From the NCBI GenBank assembly GCA_964455905.1, contig CAYVYN010000001.1, positions 186,001 to 250,000 of the forward strand: a stretch of 64,000 nucleotides of DNA, written 5' to 3'. A program made the translations under genes and the position numbers. The DNA comes from CAIJXB01 sp964455905 (lineage in GTDB: Bacteria > Chlamydiota > Chlamydiia > Chlamydiales > Rhabdochlamydiaceae). This document shows positions 17,507 to 26,688 of this stretch, piece by piece. The notes under the pieces were generated by a model. It had not been told where the DNA came from and did not search any database. It saw only the letters and a program-made list of their open reading frames with translations. The first letter of the stretch is position 1. Each line of letters opens with the position of its first letter.

Positions 17507-18781
17507 TCAATCTACTAATCTTTGCTTTTTAAGGTTTTTATAAGAAGGAATGAGTGCGAGGCCAGCAATAGCAGCAGCTACCATAGTATACCAAGAAGGA
17601 GCCAATAAGCTGCCTGTATTATGAATAAGTATGGTAGCAAACAAAGGGGCCGTCCCTCCAAAAATAGCATTGGTAAGGTTTAAAGAAAAAGCAATCCCCG
17701 AGCAACGGGCTTTTATTGGAAATAAACTAACTAACGTAGCGGGAACCATAGACTCTACGCTACTAAGTAAAATAGTAAGAGCCGAGACAGCTAAAATAAC
17801 CGACTCTATTGCAGATCCAAGAATCTCTTGGAAAAGAAAAGAAGCGCTTAAAAAAAGCAAGACACAACCTAACAAAATAAAAATAAACCGACCAAAATAA
17901 TCAGAAAAAAAACCAAAAATAGGAAGAGCAACAATAGCGACTATACAGGAAAACACGCTGACAAAAAGTACTTTTTCTAAAGATAACCCCCCATAAGATC
18001 TTATATAGGTAGGTAAATAAGAAAAAAGAAGACAGCTTAAAGCCGAAGGAAGTAAACAAAGACCCATTCCTTTAAAAAGAGAAGGTACATTATGCTTAAA
18101 AAGATAAAAAAAAGGATTTTTTACAAGAGCATCTTCTTTTTGAGCCTGAATAAAAGAAGGCGTTTCCGGTAATTTCCTTCGTAAATAAAGTCCCAACACC
18201 CCTAAAAAGACAGCTAAAATAAAAGGAAAGCGCCATGCATATGCTTCATAAGGCGTATTTTCACATAAACGAACTACGAAAAAGCTAATGATAAAACCAA
18301 AGAAAAACCCAAGGTAGCCAGTAGCACAAAAAAGTCCAGCCCAAAAACCTTGTCTCTTTTTTGGAGCCTGCTCTAGTATATATACAATAGAGCTAGCATA
18401 CTCACCACCTACCGAAAATCCTTGGATAATACGAAAAAACACAAGCAAAATTCCCGACCAAATTCCAATAACATGATAAGTAGGAATAAAAGCGATAAGA
18501 GTTGTTGAAACAGCCATAATTAGCATAGCAATCGGAAGGACTTTTTTTCTACCGAACCTATCAGCTAGAAAACCAAAAAAAAGAGCCCCAAAAGGTCTAG
18601 CAAAATAACCTAAAGATAAAATAGTTGTTGTTTGGATAGTAGAAACTAAAAAATTGGCCTCAGGAAAAAGATCCGCTCTTATAAAAGAAGCCAAACAAGC
18701 ATATAAAGCAAAGGAATACCACTCCAAAATATTTCCAATAACTGCTGGAATAATTAACCTAGCTCTACTAAAGACTTCCAT
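17507..18781 (-). CDS. MFS transporter, MHS (ProP-like) family
   Basis: Inner-membrane solute:proton symporter of the metabolite:H+ symporter branch, which includes proline/betaine transporter ProP and alpha-ketoglutarate and citrate carriers. The start at 18781 follows GAGGGAGAATTT; the frame extends to 18808 without a site. The 424 residues give about 12 membrane spans. Family marks are the first span (VIGNILEWYSFALYA), FARPFGALFFGFLADRFGRKKVL (loop 2-3), GFSVGGEYASSIVYILEQAPKKRQGF and RRKLPETPSF. Substrate is not decidable; the long cytoplasmic coiled-coil tail of E. coli ProP is absent. An inverted repeat lies upstream. Confidence 0.85.
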   Translation of the reverse strand: MEVFSRARLIIPAVIGNILEWYSFALYACLASFIRADLFPEANFLVSTIQTTTILSLGYFARPFGALFFGFLADRFGRKKVLPIAMLIMAVSTTLIAFIPTYHVIGIWSGILLVFFRIIQGFSVGGEYASSIVYILEQAPKKRQGFWAGLFCATGYLGFFFGFIISFFVVRLCENTPYEAYAWRFPFILAVFLGVLGLYLRRKLPETPSFIQAQKEDALVKNPFFYLFKHNVPSLFKGMGLCLLPSALSCLLFSYLPTYIRSYGGLSLEKVLFVSVFSCIVAIVALPIFGFFSDYFGRFIFILLGCVLLFLSASFLFQEILGSAIESVILAVSALTILLSSVESMVPATLVSLFPIKARCSGIAFSLNLTNAIFGGTAPLFATILIHNTGSLLAPSWYTMVAAAIAGLALIPSYKNLKKQRLVD

Positions 18782-18822
18782 AAATTCTCCCTCAAAAAAA
18801 CGACACATTAAAGCAAAAAAAA

Positions 18823-18856
18823 TTTGACAAAGAATAATATTTTATTTTTTGTCAAA
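18823..18856. promoter_or_regulatory. Inverted repeat upstream of the MFS gene
   Basis: TTTGACAAA (18823-18831) and TTTGTCAAA (18848-18856) are perfect 9-base inverted arms 16 bases apart, about 42 to 75 bases upstream of the chosen MFS start. The distal arm also supplies TTGACA, a consensus -35, in the gene's direction. This could be an operator over a promoter, but the -10 is not at ideal spacing. Confidence 0.4.
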
Positions 18857-19068
18857 TAAACTATTTCGCTTTGCATTTCAAATAACTACAAACAAAAAGG
18901 AATCTATTCCTTTGGTGCTAAATAATTTAGCGTTAAAGATGCATACGCCTACGATTTCTGATTTACACAATCTTTATTTTTTAATAGCCTGCTTAGATTG
19001 AAATCAATTATCAAGTTTTATTGAAAATAATTAAAGATAAGGGTTTCTAATGATTCCTAAAAAAATCA

Positions 19069-19953
19069 TTAAGAATGATTCAAAACTACCCAACCTTCAG
19101 GAACAATATCTTTTTGCATCATTTTAAAATCATAAGGAGGAGCAAACCAAGGATTTGGCGCTATCACTTTTTTATTAGAAGATTGAGAAAGCCAAGCAGC
19201 CCACCATCCAAACGAAGAATTTGATATAATAAAAGATTTGCATAAGGATAAGGTATAGAACTCTTCTATATAGTCTTCCCCATTTAAATATATGACATTA
19301 TCCCTAACACCTTCTGTGCACTCTTGCGCATGAGCATAGTTATTAGAAGAAACTAAAAAAACAGCATTTTTTGGAAAAAGCTTCATCGCGCGTTTAAAAT
19401 AGGATCTATCTAAAGTGGGGTGATACTGTCCATTAGGCATTTCTCTTCTGTAGTCTCGTATCTGTATCCCAACTACTAAAGTATCCTTCGTTAAAAAGGG
19501 ATACTTAGCTAATATTTTTTCTTTAAGTCCTGCCGGAGGCTGAAAAAGATCTAAAAGTTCTTTTCTTCTATGCTTGAAATATTTTTCTGATTGAAAATAG
19601 CCCCTCAACTCTACAGATTTAGCGTCAGGAATTGGAGCATAATTAAAACTTGGCTCTGTCCACAGCAACTCAGGAGCATAAGGTAACGAATAGCTATTGA
19701 CTCTTCCTAAAAACAATTTTTTTGCATTGTATAAGGTATTATCTGCACCTCTAGATACTAAATCAGGTATAGTCAACGCCAAGTTATGATCAAGTGCATA
19801 AGCGTAAGCAACCGCAACTTCAAACAACTGATTACCAAACTGACCACTTAGCTTAACTGTAACAAATCCAGGGTCTTCTTCATTTGCTTTTAAAGAGGAT
19901 GTAAGTAAAGGTAAAATAAAACAAAAAACCCAAAAAAGCAACCGAGAGATCAT
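19069..19953 (-). CDS. Exported alpha-1,2-fucosyltransferase-like glycosyltransferase (GT11)
   Basis: GT11 enzymes transfer fucose from GDP-fucose to galactose in an alpha-1,2 linkage. Motifs in the 294-residue protein are LSGQFGNQLFEVAVAYAYAL (35-54), VELRGYFQSEKYF (114-126), VVGIQIRDYRRE (160-171) and SNSSFGWWAAW (244-254). Residue Q164 replaces the His usual in the donor-site H-x-R-x-G-D motif and the Gly is also missing, so activity is not assured. The protein begins with a clear Sec signal peptide (residues 1-23, cleavage likely after LKA before NEED). That is unexpected for an enzyme using a cytosolic sugar nucleotide. The start is fixed by AGGAG upstream of the ATG. The zinc-ribbon gene is 21 bases upstream on the same strand. 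Confidence 0.85.
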   Translation of the reverse strand: MISRLLFWVFCFILPLLTSSLKANEEDPGFVTVKLSGQFGNQLFEVAVAYAYALDHNLALTIPDLVSRGADNTLYNAKKLFLGRVNSYSLPYAPELLWTEPSFNYAPIPDAKSVELRGYFQSEKYFKHRRKELLDLFQPPAGLKEKILAKYPFLTKDTLVVGIQIRDYRREMPNGQYHPTLDRSYFKRAMKLFPKNAVFLVSSNNYAHAQECTEGVRDNVIYLNGEDYIEEFYTLSLCKSFIISNSSFGWWAAWLSQSSNKKVIAPNPWFAPPYDFKMMQKDIVPEGWVVLNHS

Positions 19954-19974
19954 TTACACTCCTACAGTAATAAG

Positions 19975-20448
19975 TTATTTCTTTTTTAATCCAAAATACA
20001 ACATAGGAAAAGCTAGTAAACAAAAAACAAACCAATATTCTGCATTCCATTCTAAACGAAGAAACCCGTTATCGGAAAAAAATGCTTGCATAATTCCAAG
20101 AATAAGAAAATTCGAACCTAAAAAAGTTAGTAAAATAGCTAAAAAATCTTGACTTCCTTCTGCAGATTTTTCTTCAACGGGAGCTTCCGTTGGCAATGCA
20201 ATCCCTGACAAACTAGATTGAGAAGCTGATTTAAACTGTCCTGTAAATTCTCGATCCGACTTCATATGAACTCCTCCGGCTGAATATGGTGGAGGGTACA
20301 GAGAATTAACTCCTTCTTGAAAGCTACTTTCCTCTTGAGGAGACTTTTCTTCTACCAAAGGCATGCCACAATAAATACAGGAATCAGCTTCTACAGCAAT
20401 TCTTCCCTCACAATGCGAACATATCTTCTGACGATCTTTTATCTTCAT
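19975..20448 (-). CDS. Zinc-ribbon membrane protein of unknown function
   Basis: The 157-residue product starts with a zinc-ribbon (C-x2-C at residues 11-14 and C-x2-C at about 24-27: ICSHCEGRI, CIYCGMP). It then has a low-complexity Ser/Pro/Glu linker (about 30-95) and two membrane spans (FLAILLTFLGSNFLILGIM and WFVFCLLAFPMLYFGL) with a lysine tail. The ATG has a full AGGAGGTG site. It follows sdhB by about 100 bases and precedes the exported GT11 gene. Proteins of this plan often sense metal or recruit partners to the membrane, but no function can be assigned. Confidence 0.65.
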   Translation of the reverse strand: MKIKDRQKICSHCEGRIAVEADSCIYCGMPLVEEKSPQEESSFQEGVNSLYPPPYSAGGVHMKSDREFTGQFKSASQSSLSGIALPTEAPVEEKSAEGSQDFLAILLTFLGSNFLILGIMQAFFSDNGFLRLEWNAEYWFVFCLLAFPMLYFGLKKK

Positions 20449-20552
20449 CTAACACCTCCTATTGGAAACATCCTCTCACAAATAGACCTAATCTTTCCAT
20501 AGATTTTTCTATTTTCAACGACGTCTTTTTTTGCTTTAAAAGACTTGTTCTA

Positions 20553-21314
20553 TTAGACCTCTACAGAAAAAAAATCTTTTAGTGCTTGTTTTGTTGCTTC
20601 TTTTCCCATAAAAGTAATTGATTCAGTTAAAGGAATCCCCTTAGGACATACTTCTACACAATTTTGTGCATTACCACAAGAAGCTACCCCCCCTTCTTCC
20701 ATTAAAGGTCTAATACGATCAGCGGCACTTAATTTTCCAATCGGATCAGCGTTAAAAAGGCGAGCCTGAGAAATAGCCGCAGCTCCAATAAATTTAGAAT
20801 GTTCATTAATTTGGGGACAAGCTTCAAGGCAGCACCCGCACGTCATACAAGTAGAAAGTTCATATCTAGTTTCTTGTACAGAAGGACTGACCTTAGGACC
20901 AAATCCCTTATCAAATGAATCATCTGCATCGATCCAAGCATGAACTTTTTTAAGACTCTCGAACATGCTAGTCCTATCCACCACAAGATCTTTTACTAAA
21001 GGAAATTTACTCATAGGAGCCACTGTAATAATTCCACTGCCGGTTTCTTCTAGTAGCTTATGAATAAGTGCAGTGCACCCTTGTCTCGGCCTGCCATTTA
21101 CTAGAACCGTACAAGAACCGCAAACTTCCTCCAAACAGCCCTGTTCCCAAGCAACAGGCGTGACTTTCTTTCCTTCTTTATTGAGAGGGGCTTTTTGAAT
21201 TTGAAGTAAAGCGGTTGTGAGATTTAAAAAAGGGGTTAATTCAAGGCTGAATTCTTCCCAATACTGTTTCCCTGTAACACCTCGAAAAACTCGTAAAATA
21301 AAATGATCGGCCAT
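20553..21314 (-). CDS. sdhB: Succinate dehydrogenase iron-sulfur subunit
   Basis: Passes electrons from the flavoprotein SdhA to the membrane subunit. The 253-residue protein has the [2Fe-2S] ligands in CLEEVCGSCTVLVNGRPRQGC (about 59-79) and two clusters bound by CMTCGCCLEACPQ and CGNAQNCVEVCPKGIPL. The ATG has AAGGAG upstream. It is the last gene of sdhC-sdhA-sdhB, 23 bases after sdhA. As in other chlamydiae, the complex would run a respiratory step of a host-fed TCA cycle. Confidence 0.95.
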   Translation of the reverse strand: MADHFILRVFRGVTGKQYWEEFSLELTPFLNLTTALLQIQKAPLNKEGKKVTPVAWEQGCLEEVCGSCTVLVNGRPRQGCTALIHKLLEETGSGIITVAPMSKFPLVKDLVVDRTSMFESLKKVHAWIDADDSFDKGFGPKVSPSVQETRYELSTCMTCGCCLEACPQINEHSKFIGAAAISQARLFNADPIGKLSAADRIRPLMEEGGVASCGNAQNCVEVCPKGIPLTESITFMGKEATKQALKDFFSVEV

Positions 21315-21337
21315 AAACGGATATCTCCTTTTCTTAG

Positions 21338-23242
21338 CTATACAGGGAGCTGAATATTTTTAGGTATATTTTCTAATTCATATTTAGCTTTTTTAGCAGT
21401 TGTATAATCTCTTGCTATAGGCTTTAAGTGGCGGGTATCTACTGGCACATAAGAAATCTTAGGCTCTAGCCCTTCTGGATCATAAGTAGCTATTGTTGTT
21501 TTAAGCCAATTTTGATCATCTCTACTTGGAAAATCCGGTTTATAGTGAGCGCCCCTAAATTCATTACGCAAAAGGGCTCCTTTAGCCATAACAAGCGCAA
21601 TTTCGAGCATAGCAGAAAATTGATTAGCAAACTGATACGTTTGATTCATCAAAGAACCCTTATCGTCCAAAGAAATATTCTGAAATCTATCTCTAATTGT
21701 TTTAATACCCTCTATCGCAGTTTTTAAACCCTCATTTGTCCTTTTTACAGTTACATGCTTTACCATTAATTGGGATAACTCGTCATGAAGAGCGTGAACG
21801 TTTTCTTTTCCATCTCTTGTAAAAAGATCATGTTTAAAAGCCTCTTCGTGAGCCACTGCGGAAGAAAATATTTTACCAGGCAGTTGTGCTGCGCTAGAAG
21901 TCAATCCTGCTAAATATCTAGGAATCTCGGAACCAGCTACAAGGCCACCAAAAATGCAAGAAAGAAGAGAATTCGCTCCTAATCTATTAGCCCCATGGTA
22001 CTGAAATTCAGATTCTCCAACTTGAAAACATCCGGGAATATTTGTCATTTGTCTAAATCTCATCAATCTATCAGGATCATCAGCCGCAGGCCAATCTACC
22101 CAGGCGCCTCCCATAGAATAATGGACAGCAGGATAAATTTTCATAGGAACTTTATGAGGATCCTCTCCTGTAAACTTTTGATAGATATCCAGAACAGACT
22201 CTATTTTATGCTGAACCTCTTTAGCCAAGTGAGAAACATCGAGATAAACTTGATCTTTCCCCTCAATACCAAGCCCCATTTCACAAACACGAAGAACCTC
22301 TCGCGAACCGATATCTCTAGGAACTAGATTACCAAAGGCAGGATACAACTCTTCTAGAAAATACCAAGGCTCTCCTGTTTTACCGCAGGGAATTTCCTTA
22401 CCTTGAGCATCTGTAATCGTCTTGGAAGAATCGCCATAAACCCATATTCTACCTCCTTCTCCTCTAGAAGACTCCGAAATAAGTCGAAGTTTATCTTCTG
22501 CCGGAATAGCAGTTGGGTGAACCTGGATAAACTCTCCGTTCGCATAATGCATACCCTGTTTAAAAAGCCTGCCATTAGCAGCCCCTGTACAAAAAGTAGA
22601 GTTTGTTGATTTTTTAAAGATAACTCCTGGACCTCCTGTTCCAAAAACCACAGCATCTGCCTTCATAACCTCTAATTTTAAATCATATAAATTCATAAGA
22701 ACAATTCCTCTAGCAACACCAGAGTCATCCAAAATAAGTCTCATAAATTCATGGTGCTCGAACTTCTCTACCTTCCCTTGCGACTCATATTTTCTTACCT
22801 GCTCATCCAAAGCATAAAGGAGCTGCTGGCCGGTAGAAGCTCCACAAAACGCTGTTCTATGATAAAGGGTACCACCAAAACGCCTAAAGTCCATATTACC
22901 TTCTGGTGTTCTATTGAAAGGGCATCCAAAACGTTCCATCATACGAATAATGCCAGGCGCTGCTAAACACATCTCTAAAACAGGAGGTTGATCTGCAAGA
23001 AAATCGCCTCCTTTAATTGTGTCATACGCATGAATCAGAGGAGAATCATCTTCATTTTTTAAATTCATAGCTGCATTAATTCCGCCCTGAGCACAAACAG
23101 AGTGAGATCTTTTGACTTTAGTTACAGAAACAATCTTTACATGGCATCCATTTTCAGCTAATTTCATGGCGGCAGAAAGGCCAGCAAGCCCCCCTCCAAC
23201 TACAATAACATCTTTCGCTTTTTTGTTTTGCAACATACCCAT
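21338..23242 (-). CDS. sdhA: Succinate dehydrogenase flavoprotein subunit
   Basis: Catalytic subunit oxidising succinate to fumarate with covalent FAD. The 634-residue protein begins with the FAD-binding VIVVGGGLAGLSAAMKLAE (about 14-32). It continues with SVCAQGGINAAMN, TLYHRTAFCGASTGQQLLYALDEQ and the active-site SRGEGGRIWVYG. The RTAFxGAxTGQQLLYAL form and the single-cytochrome partner place it in the Bacillus-type (subfamily B) group, as in other chlamydiae. Two start codons (23242, 23236) are possible. Encoded between sdhC and sdhB. Confidence 0.95.
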   Translation of the reverse strand: MGMLQNKKAKDVIVVGGGLAGLSAAMKLAENGCHVKIVSVTKVKRSHSVCAQGGINAAMNLKNEDDSPLIHAYDTIKGGDFLADQPPVLEMCLAAPGIIRMMERFGCPFNRTPEGNMDFRRFGGTLYHRTAFCGASTGQQLLYALDEQVRKYESQGKVEKFEHHEFMRLILDDSGVARGIVLMNLYDLKLEVMKADAVVFGTGGPGVIFKKSTNSTFCTGAANGRLFKQGMHYANGEFIQVHPTAIPAEDKLRLISESSRGEGGRIWVYGDSSKTITDAQGKEIPCGKTGEPWYFLEELYPAFGNLVPRDIGSREVLRVCEMGLGIEGKDQVYLDVSHLAKEVQHKIESVLDIYQKFTGEDPHKVPMKIYPAVHYSMGGAWVDWPAADDPDRLMRFRQMTNIPGCFQVGESEFQYHGANRLGANSLLSCIFGGLVAGSEIPRYLAGLTSSAAQLPGKIFSSAVAHEEAFKHDLFTRDGKENVHALHDELSQLMVKHVTVKRTNEGLKTAIEGIKTIRDRFQNISLDDKGSLMNQTYQFANQFSAMLEIALVMAKGALLRNEFRGAHYKPDFPSRDDQNWLKTTIATYDPEGLEPKISYVPVDTRHLKPIARDYTTAKKAKYELENIPKNIQLPV

Positions 23243-23253
23243 CCAAATAAATA

Positions 23254-24267
23254 TTAACTTTTCAAATTAAACCAAGTGCCCCAAATAGCAGCAAGCCCTA
23301 AAAAAGACACACCGGCAATTAAGCCTAAAGAAAACACAAGAAACGATTTTTGCGCCGAACGCCTAATTAAAACGCCCCAACTCAGTAAAAACGTCCAAAA
23401 ACCATTAAATGCATGAAAGCAAGCAGCTAAGACAAATATGGTATAAAGACCTAAGTATAAAGGATTCTTAAAAGCATCTCTTACAGTTAAAAGAGTTACA
23501 GTTCCAAAACTCGAACTCTCAGCAATAACCTGATTAGGCTTCAGGCGTATTTTCTTTAAAACTTTTATCCATTCCGCTTTCATTCTATATTTTTCTGCTG
23601 ACTGAAAAATCATTTCTTTTTGCTCGTCAAATTGAGAAGAGGGCATACTTTTCCCAAAACGGAAATCGTCATCCATAGCCTTGGCCGCTTCAAGTAAAGA
23701 TTTCTCATCCGATCGTTGTTTAAAAGAAAAAACTTCCTTATCAACAGCATTTTCATCATAAAGCGAAACGCCTAAACGATACGCTAAAGGATACAAGCCA
23801 TTATCCATCTCTAACTTTACAAAATAAGAAGACTTTGCTCCCTGAGAAGCAATGTAAGGGTAGTCAAAGAAACGAAACTGGATTACATGTCCAATAATAC
23901 CAAATAGTAAAATCCAAGAAGTAATCCTTTGCCAAGAATACGCCCTATTTCTCCCATGCTTTTTTAAAGAAGGGGCGCTTCCATCTGTTTTTTTTGCATT
24001 AGATTTCGCCGTAAGAGCATACTTAACCCCCCAGACCATATGAATAAGAATCGGGAAGCCCAAAAGAAAAATTTCTATCAGGTGTAAATAAGGAAAATTA
24101 TGAATAGCATTTACCATCCTAATAAATCCTCTTCCATCTTCTCCAAGCCAAAGAGCTGCCTGTGAATTCGTCAATAGATGTTCTACTAGAAATAAAACAA
24201 GCCAAAGTCCCATTAAAGAGTGTAGTCTCCTCCAGACAAAAGCTCTTGGAATTACATTTTCCGCCAT
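23254..24267 (-). CDS. sdhC: Succinate dehydrogenase cytochrome b558-type membrane subunit
   Basis: Single membrane subunit anchoring SdhAB and binding heme and quinone. I start it at 24267 (GAGG five bases before the ATG); a longer frame to 24309 lacks a site. The 337 residues give about five membrane spans with histidines at the ends of spans (RLHSLMGLWLVLFLVEHLL, FLLGFPILIHMVWG, ILLFGIIGHVIQFRFF, AACFHAFNGFWTFLL). Between spans three and four is a long polar segment of about 110 residues (near 145-255), making the protein much larger than Bacillus SdhC (about 200). It is the first sdh gene, immediately after tatD on the same strand. Confidence 0.88.
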   Translation of the reverse strand: MAENVIPRAFVWRRLHSLMGLWLVLFLVEHLLTNSQAALWLGEDGRGFIRMVNAIHNFPYLHLIEIFLLGFPILIHMVWGVKYALTAKSNAKKTDGSAPSLKKHGRNRAYSWQRITSWILLFGIIGHVIQFRFFDYPYIASQGAKSSYFVKLEMDNGLYPLAYRLGVSLYDENAVDKEVFSFKQRSDEKSLLEAAKAMDDDFRFGKSMPSSQFDEQKEMIFQSAEKYRMKAEWIKVLKKIRLKPNQVIAESSSFGTVTLLTVRDAFKNPLYLGLYTIFVLAACFHAFNGFWTFLLSWGVLIRRSAQKSFLVFSLGLIAGVSFLGLAAIWGTWFNLKS

Positions 24268-24329
24268 AAAAACCTCATCTAACAGTTTGCTCCTATGAAA
24301 CTCCAGCATTAAACTACGTAACCTTGTTT

Positions 24330-25091
24330 TCAGAAAGAAAAAAATGCTCGTGCATTATTTTTAGTAGCTAAAGCAACCTCATCCAAAGAAATCTTCTTGA
24401 TTACAGAGATTGCCTCTGCTGTTTCTACAATAAAAGAAGGCTCATTTTTATTTCCTCTTTTGGATTGGGGAGCTAAAAAAGGAGAATCTGTTTCAATTAA
24501 AATTCTATCTAAAGGAATATATTCAACAACCTCTCTTAAAAGATGTGATTTTTTAAATGTAATAATCCCACTAAACGATACAAGCCATCCAAAATCTAAA
24601 GCCTGTTTGGCCTCTTGAAGATCTCCTGTAAAACAATGAACCAAAGCAGATCCTTGTTTATACTCAGCTTTTGCTAGGGAAAACAAATCTGCAAAAGCAT
24701 CGCGGCAATGAAAAATCAAAGGAAGCTGAGACCTCTTAGCAAGTTCAAAATACTTAACTAAAAACTTTTTCTGTAGGTCTTTAGGTGAATGTTCATAATA
24801 GTAATCAAGACCTGTTTCGCCTAAAGCAACAAGATGATTATCTCGTATTGCTTTTTCAACAAACGTAAAAAAACTCTCTCCTTCATGTTCTACATCATGG
24901 GGGGTTGTAGCTGCCGCTAAAACAACAGAGGGCGTTCCATTTTTTAACGCTATCCCTCTTTCTAGAGTCTTTATATCTGTGCAAATATTGACTATAGCTT
25001 CTACTTGAGCATTTGACGCACGAACCCTTATCTCTTCTATTGAAGAAAAAATTTCATCTGAACCTAAATGCGCATGAGAATCAATAAACAT
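24330..25091 (-). CDS. tatD: TatD family metal-dependent deoxyribonuclease
   Basis: Cytoplasmic TIM-barrel hydrolase with 3'-5' nuclease activity in repair and DNA turnover. The 253 residues show the metal ligands in order: DSHAHLG (4-10), GETGLDYYYEHSP, FHCRDAFADL, VHCFTGD and ETDSPFLAPQSKRGNKNEPS. Length is typical. AAAGGAG precedes the ATG. It heads the transcription unit leading into sdhC-sdhA-sdhB; the same neighbourhood is known to me from C. trachomatis. Confidence 0.93.
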   Translation of the reverse strand: MFIDSHAHLGSDEIFSSIEEIRVRASNAQVEAIVNICTDIKTLERGIALKNGTPSVVLAAATTPHDVEHEGESFFTFVEKAIRDNHLVALGETGLDYYYEHSPKDLQKKFLVKYFELAKRSQLPLIFHCRDAFADLFSLAKAEYKQGSALVHCFTGDLQEAKQALDFGWLVSFSGIITFKKSHLLREVVEYIPLDRILIETDSPFLAPQSKRGNKNEPSFIVETAEAISVIKKISLDEVALATKNNARAFFSF

Positions 25092-25184
25092 CCGTGTCTC
25101 CTTTAAAAGAAAGCAGGATGCAAAGAAAAATTGTTATTCGCAAGAAAAATAACTAAACAAATATCGAATTACTAATACCTATTA

Positions 25185-25233
25185 AAAAAAAGCCCTTCCC
25201 CCCTCTATCAAAAGCTATAGAAAAAGGGGAAGG
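25185..25233 (-). terminator. Rho-independent terminator of the NTT gene
   Basis: Read on the - strand, CCTTCCCC (25233-25226) pairs with GGGGAAGG (25201-25194), with a nested CTAT/ATAG pairing in the loop, then GCTTTTTTTT. It lies 15 bases beyond the transporter stop codon. Confidence 0.8.
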
Positions 25234-25247
25234 TATTCGACTATTCA

Positions 25248-26648
25248 CTAACAAATCATTGTCTTATCTTTAATAGCTTTTTTAAATGATTTACCTAGAT
25301 AAACCGCAACTACAAACCAAAAAGCTAAAAGAGGAAAACAAACAAATCCACTTAACATCAAATAATGTCCTTTCCCTACTATAGAACCAAAAGCTGCCTG
25401 CAGAGGAGCTAATGTCATATTAAATAAAGAACCTGTTTGCTTTGATGTTCTAGATCCAAATGTTTCAATCCAAGCCTGAGCTTTAAATTTCACATCAGGT
25501 GTTGTTGGAATATAAAGCTGCTTTAACGCAGGACCATTTAACGCATAGTTAATAGCCTTAGATCCAACCATAAGAGCAAACAAGAAAGAAAGGGTATCCA
25601 TGCTTAAAAAACCTAAAAGCGCTATACCCACAATAACAGGCATAGCAGCTAAAGCAACTCCCACTCCTAAAAATCGAGTTACATTGCTAATACCAAGCAA
25701 TAAACAAGCTAAAGAAACGACATTCACGCTCGATCCATAAATGCTTAAGTAATTACTAAGGGCAACGCCAGAATACTCTGACCCCGCTGCAATTTTAAAA
25801 TTAAAATCAAAAATGGTTACAACAACTTCATAAATAAAATTGGCTGCAAATATTCCCAAAAGATACTTGTTTTTAAGAAGTAATCGTAGTCCTTCTAAAA
25901 AACCAGGCTCCTCTTCTTTTATCTCTTCTTTATCGCCCTCAAATGCAACAAGCAGCTTTTCTGGAGTTGATTTTAAAAAATAGCGGACTAGAGGAATAAT
26001 CAATAAAGTAAGAAATCCAAGGCACACCATTGATGATGAATCTGTAACAAGACCTAATCGATGTGGCATACCGCCTACGCTAACAGGCAATATAATACCG
26101 CCAAGTTGACCTATTGCAACAACCAAAGGAAAACCTCTTTTAGCAGAAGTAGGTTCTGTAGTATCTGTCGCAAAAGCCCAAAAAAGAGCAACTACTAAAG
26201 AGCCAAAACTCTCAACAAAAAGATACCAAACATAGCCTAAAATCTTAGCGAAAACAAGAGCTCCAGAAGAACGAGTCGCTAACTCTTCAGGTGACCCTTG
26301 TATAAAAAACATAAAAACACTAAAGCACAAAATAGAAATACCATAGAAACAAGGTAAAATAAAAAGCATCCTTTCCCTTGATGTTTTTTCTAAAAGCTTA
26401 GTGTAAAACATAACAAGTGGAAGTAACGCAATTACAGATATAGTTTTAGCAAACGGCAATTGTAATTTACCAACAAGTTGAATAAAAATAGCATCTTTTA
26501 AAGGCCGCAAAGTCCAATAAACCCCAATCATCAAAGCAAAAATCAGCCCCATTCTAATAAACTTCTTAAATTCTTCTCTTTCAAACATCCCGAAGTTAAA
26601 TCGACAGACGTGCTGAAAAAAAGACAACACCTTACTTGACTTCTCCAT
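25248..26648 (-). CDS. NTT-family nucleotide transporter (ADP/ATP carrier-like)
   Basis: Chlamydiae, rickettsiae and plastids use NTT proteins to exchange ATP for ADP or to import nucleotides and NAD from the host. The 466-residue protein has about 11-12 membrane spans and family-like stretches GVYWTLRPLKDAIFIQLVG (about 40-58), ALFWAFATDTTEPTSAKRGFPLVVAIGQLGG and KAINYALNGPALKQLYIPTTPDVKFKAQAW. It is shorter than typical NTTs (about 500-530), mainly at the C-terminus. Substrate cannot be read from sequence, because isoforms in environmental chlamydiae differ. TGAGG precedes the ATG and a terminator follows. Confidence 0.8.
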   Translation of the reverse strand: MEKSSKVLSFFQHVCRFNFGMFEREEFKKFIRMGLIFALMIGVYWTLRPLKDAIFIQLVGKLQLPFAKTISVIALLPLVMFYTKLLEKTSRERMLFILPCFYGISILCFSVFMFFIQGSPEELATRSSGALVFAKILGYVWYLFVESFGSLVVALFWAFATDTTEPTSAKRGFPLVVAIGQLGGIILPVSVGGMPHRLGLVTDSSSMVCLGFLTLLIIPLVRYFLKSTPEKLLVAFEGDKEEIKEEEPGFLEGLRLLLKNKYLLGIFAANFIYEVVVTIFDFNFKIAAGSEYSGVALSNYLSIYGSSVNVVSLACLLLGISNVTRFLGVGVALAAMPVIVGIALLGFLSMDTLSFLFALMVGSKAINYALNGPALKQLYIPTTPDVKFKAQAWIETFGSRTSKQTGSLFNMTLAPLQAAFGSIVGKGHYLMLSGFVCFPLLAFWFVVAVYLGKSFKKAIKDKTMIC

Positions 26649-26688
26649 TCTAAAACCTCATTGTTACAATTACTTTAATAAGCTAAGT

